DNA from: Formosa sp. Hel1_33_131
GTDB taxonomy: Bacteria; Bacteroidota; Bacteroidia; Flavobacteriales; Flavobacteriaceae
DNA: 64,000 bases
Assembly (NCBI GenBank): GCA_949499105.1
Contig: CATEFX010000019.1
Span: 124,001 to 188,000 of the forward strand
Direction of reading: 5' to 3'
Translations under genes and position numbers: made by a program
Notes under the pieces: generated by a model
Database searches by the model: none
Seen by the model: only the letters and a program-made list of their open reading frames with translations
Told to the model about the DNA's origin: nothing
Shown: positions 63,682-64,000 of the stretch, in pieces
How the letters are laid out: each line of letters opens with the position of its first letter
Numbering within the stretch: the first letter of the stretch is position 1

Positions 63682-64000
63682 CTATACATTAAAAAGGAAA
63701 TGCATGACATCGCCATCTTTGACGGTATAGTTTTTTCCCTCTACCCTCATTTTTCCCGCTTCTTTTACTTTTGCTTCGGATCCTAAACTTTCAAAATCTT
63801 CATAGGCAATAACTTCGGCTCGTATAAATCCTTTTTCAAAATCGGTATGGATCACCCCTGCTGCTTGGGGTGCAGTACTACCAATGTTGATGGTCCATGC
63901 GCGAACTTCTTTAACGCCCGCAGTAAAATAGGTTTGAAGTGTTAATAGCTTATAAGCAGATCGAATGAGTTTGGCAGAACCCGGTTCGTCCAATCCTATA
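63682..64000 (-). CDS. ychF: Redox-regulated GTPase/ATPase YchF, C-terminal part (runs off right edge)
   Basis: [52 protein letters not shown]. Confidence 0.95.
   Translation of the reverse strand, partial: IGLDEPGSAKLIRSAYKLLTLQTYFTAGVKEVRAWTINIGSTAPQAAGVIHTDFEKGFIRAEVIAYEDFESLGSEAKVKEAGKMRVEGKNYTVKDGDVMHFLFNV

Overview
This ~64 kb window looks like a chromosomal segment of a Flavobacteriaceae-type Bacteroidetes: AT-rich, TAnnTTTG -7 boxes, PorX, a T9SS C-terminal sorting domain, and LpxC-FabZ and HisIE/HisB fusions. Most of it is housekeeping: a complete his operon (hisGDCBHAF-IE), a lipid A cluster (lpxD, efp, lpxA, lpxC-fabZ, lpxD), sucD, fabG, aroB, ald, proline dehydrogenase, porX, tsaE, parC/parE, several DEAD-box helicases, RNA methyltransferases, and truncated MFS (left edge) and YchF (right edge) genes. 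The accessory hotspot is 24.2-28.1 kb. There a Cus-type metal efflux locus is broken: cusA has lost its N-terminal half, and an 'S23/IVP' four-helix-bundle gene with a GTGAAAA/TTTTCAC repeat array sits between cusA and the tolC-like gene. The cusA breakpoint carries a scar of a C5-cytosine DNA methyltransferase motif I on the opposite strand, and a ~187 bp MITE-like element with nested inverted repeats lies next to it. Main regulatory finds are a his-operon attenuator with an HHH leader peptide, a four-operator arrangement (TTAC-N4-GTAA) in a divergent XRE/M14-peptidase promoter, a ~175 bp tandem duplication, and a triple LytTR-like direct repeat. All calls come from reading the sequence; no database search was run.
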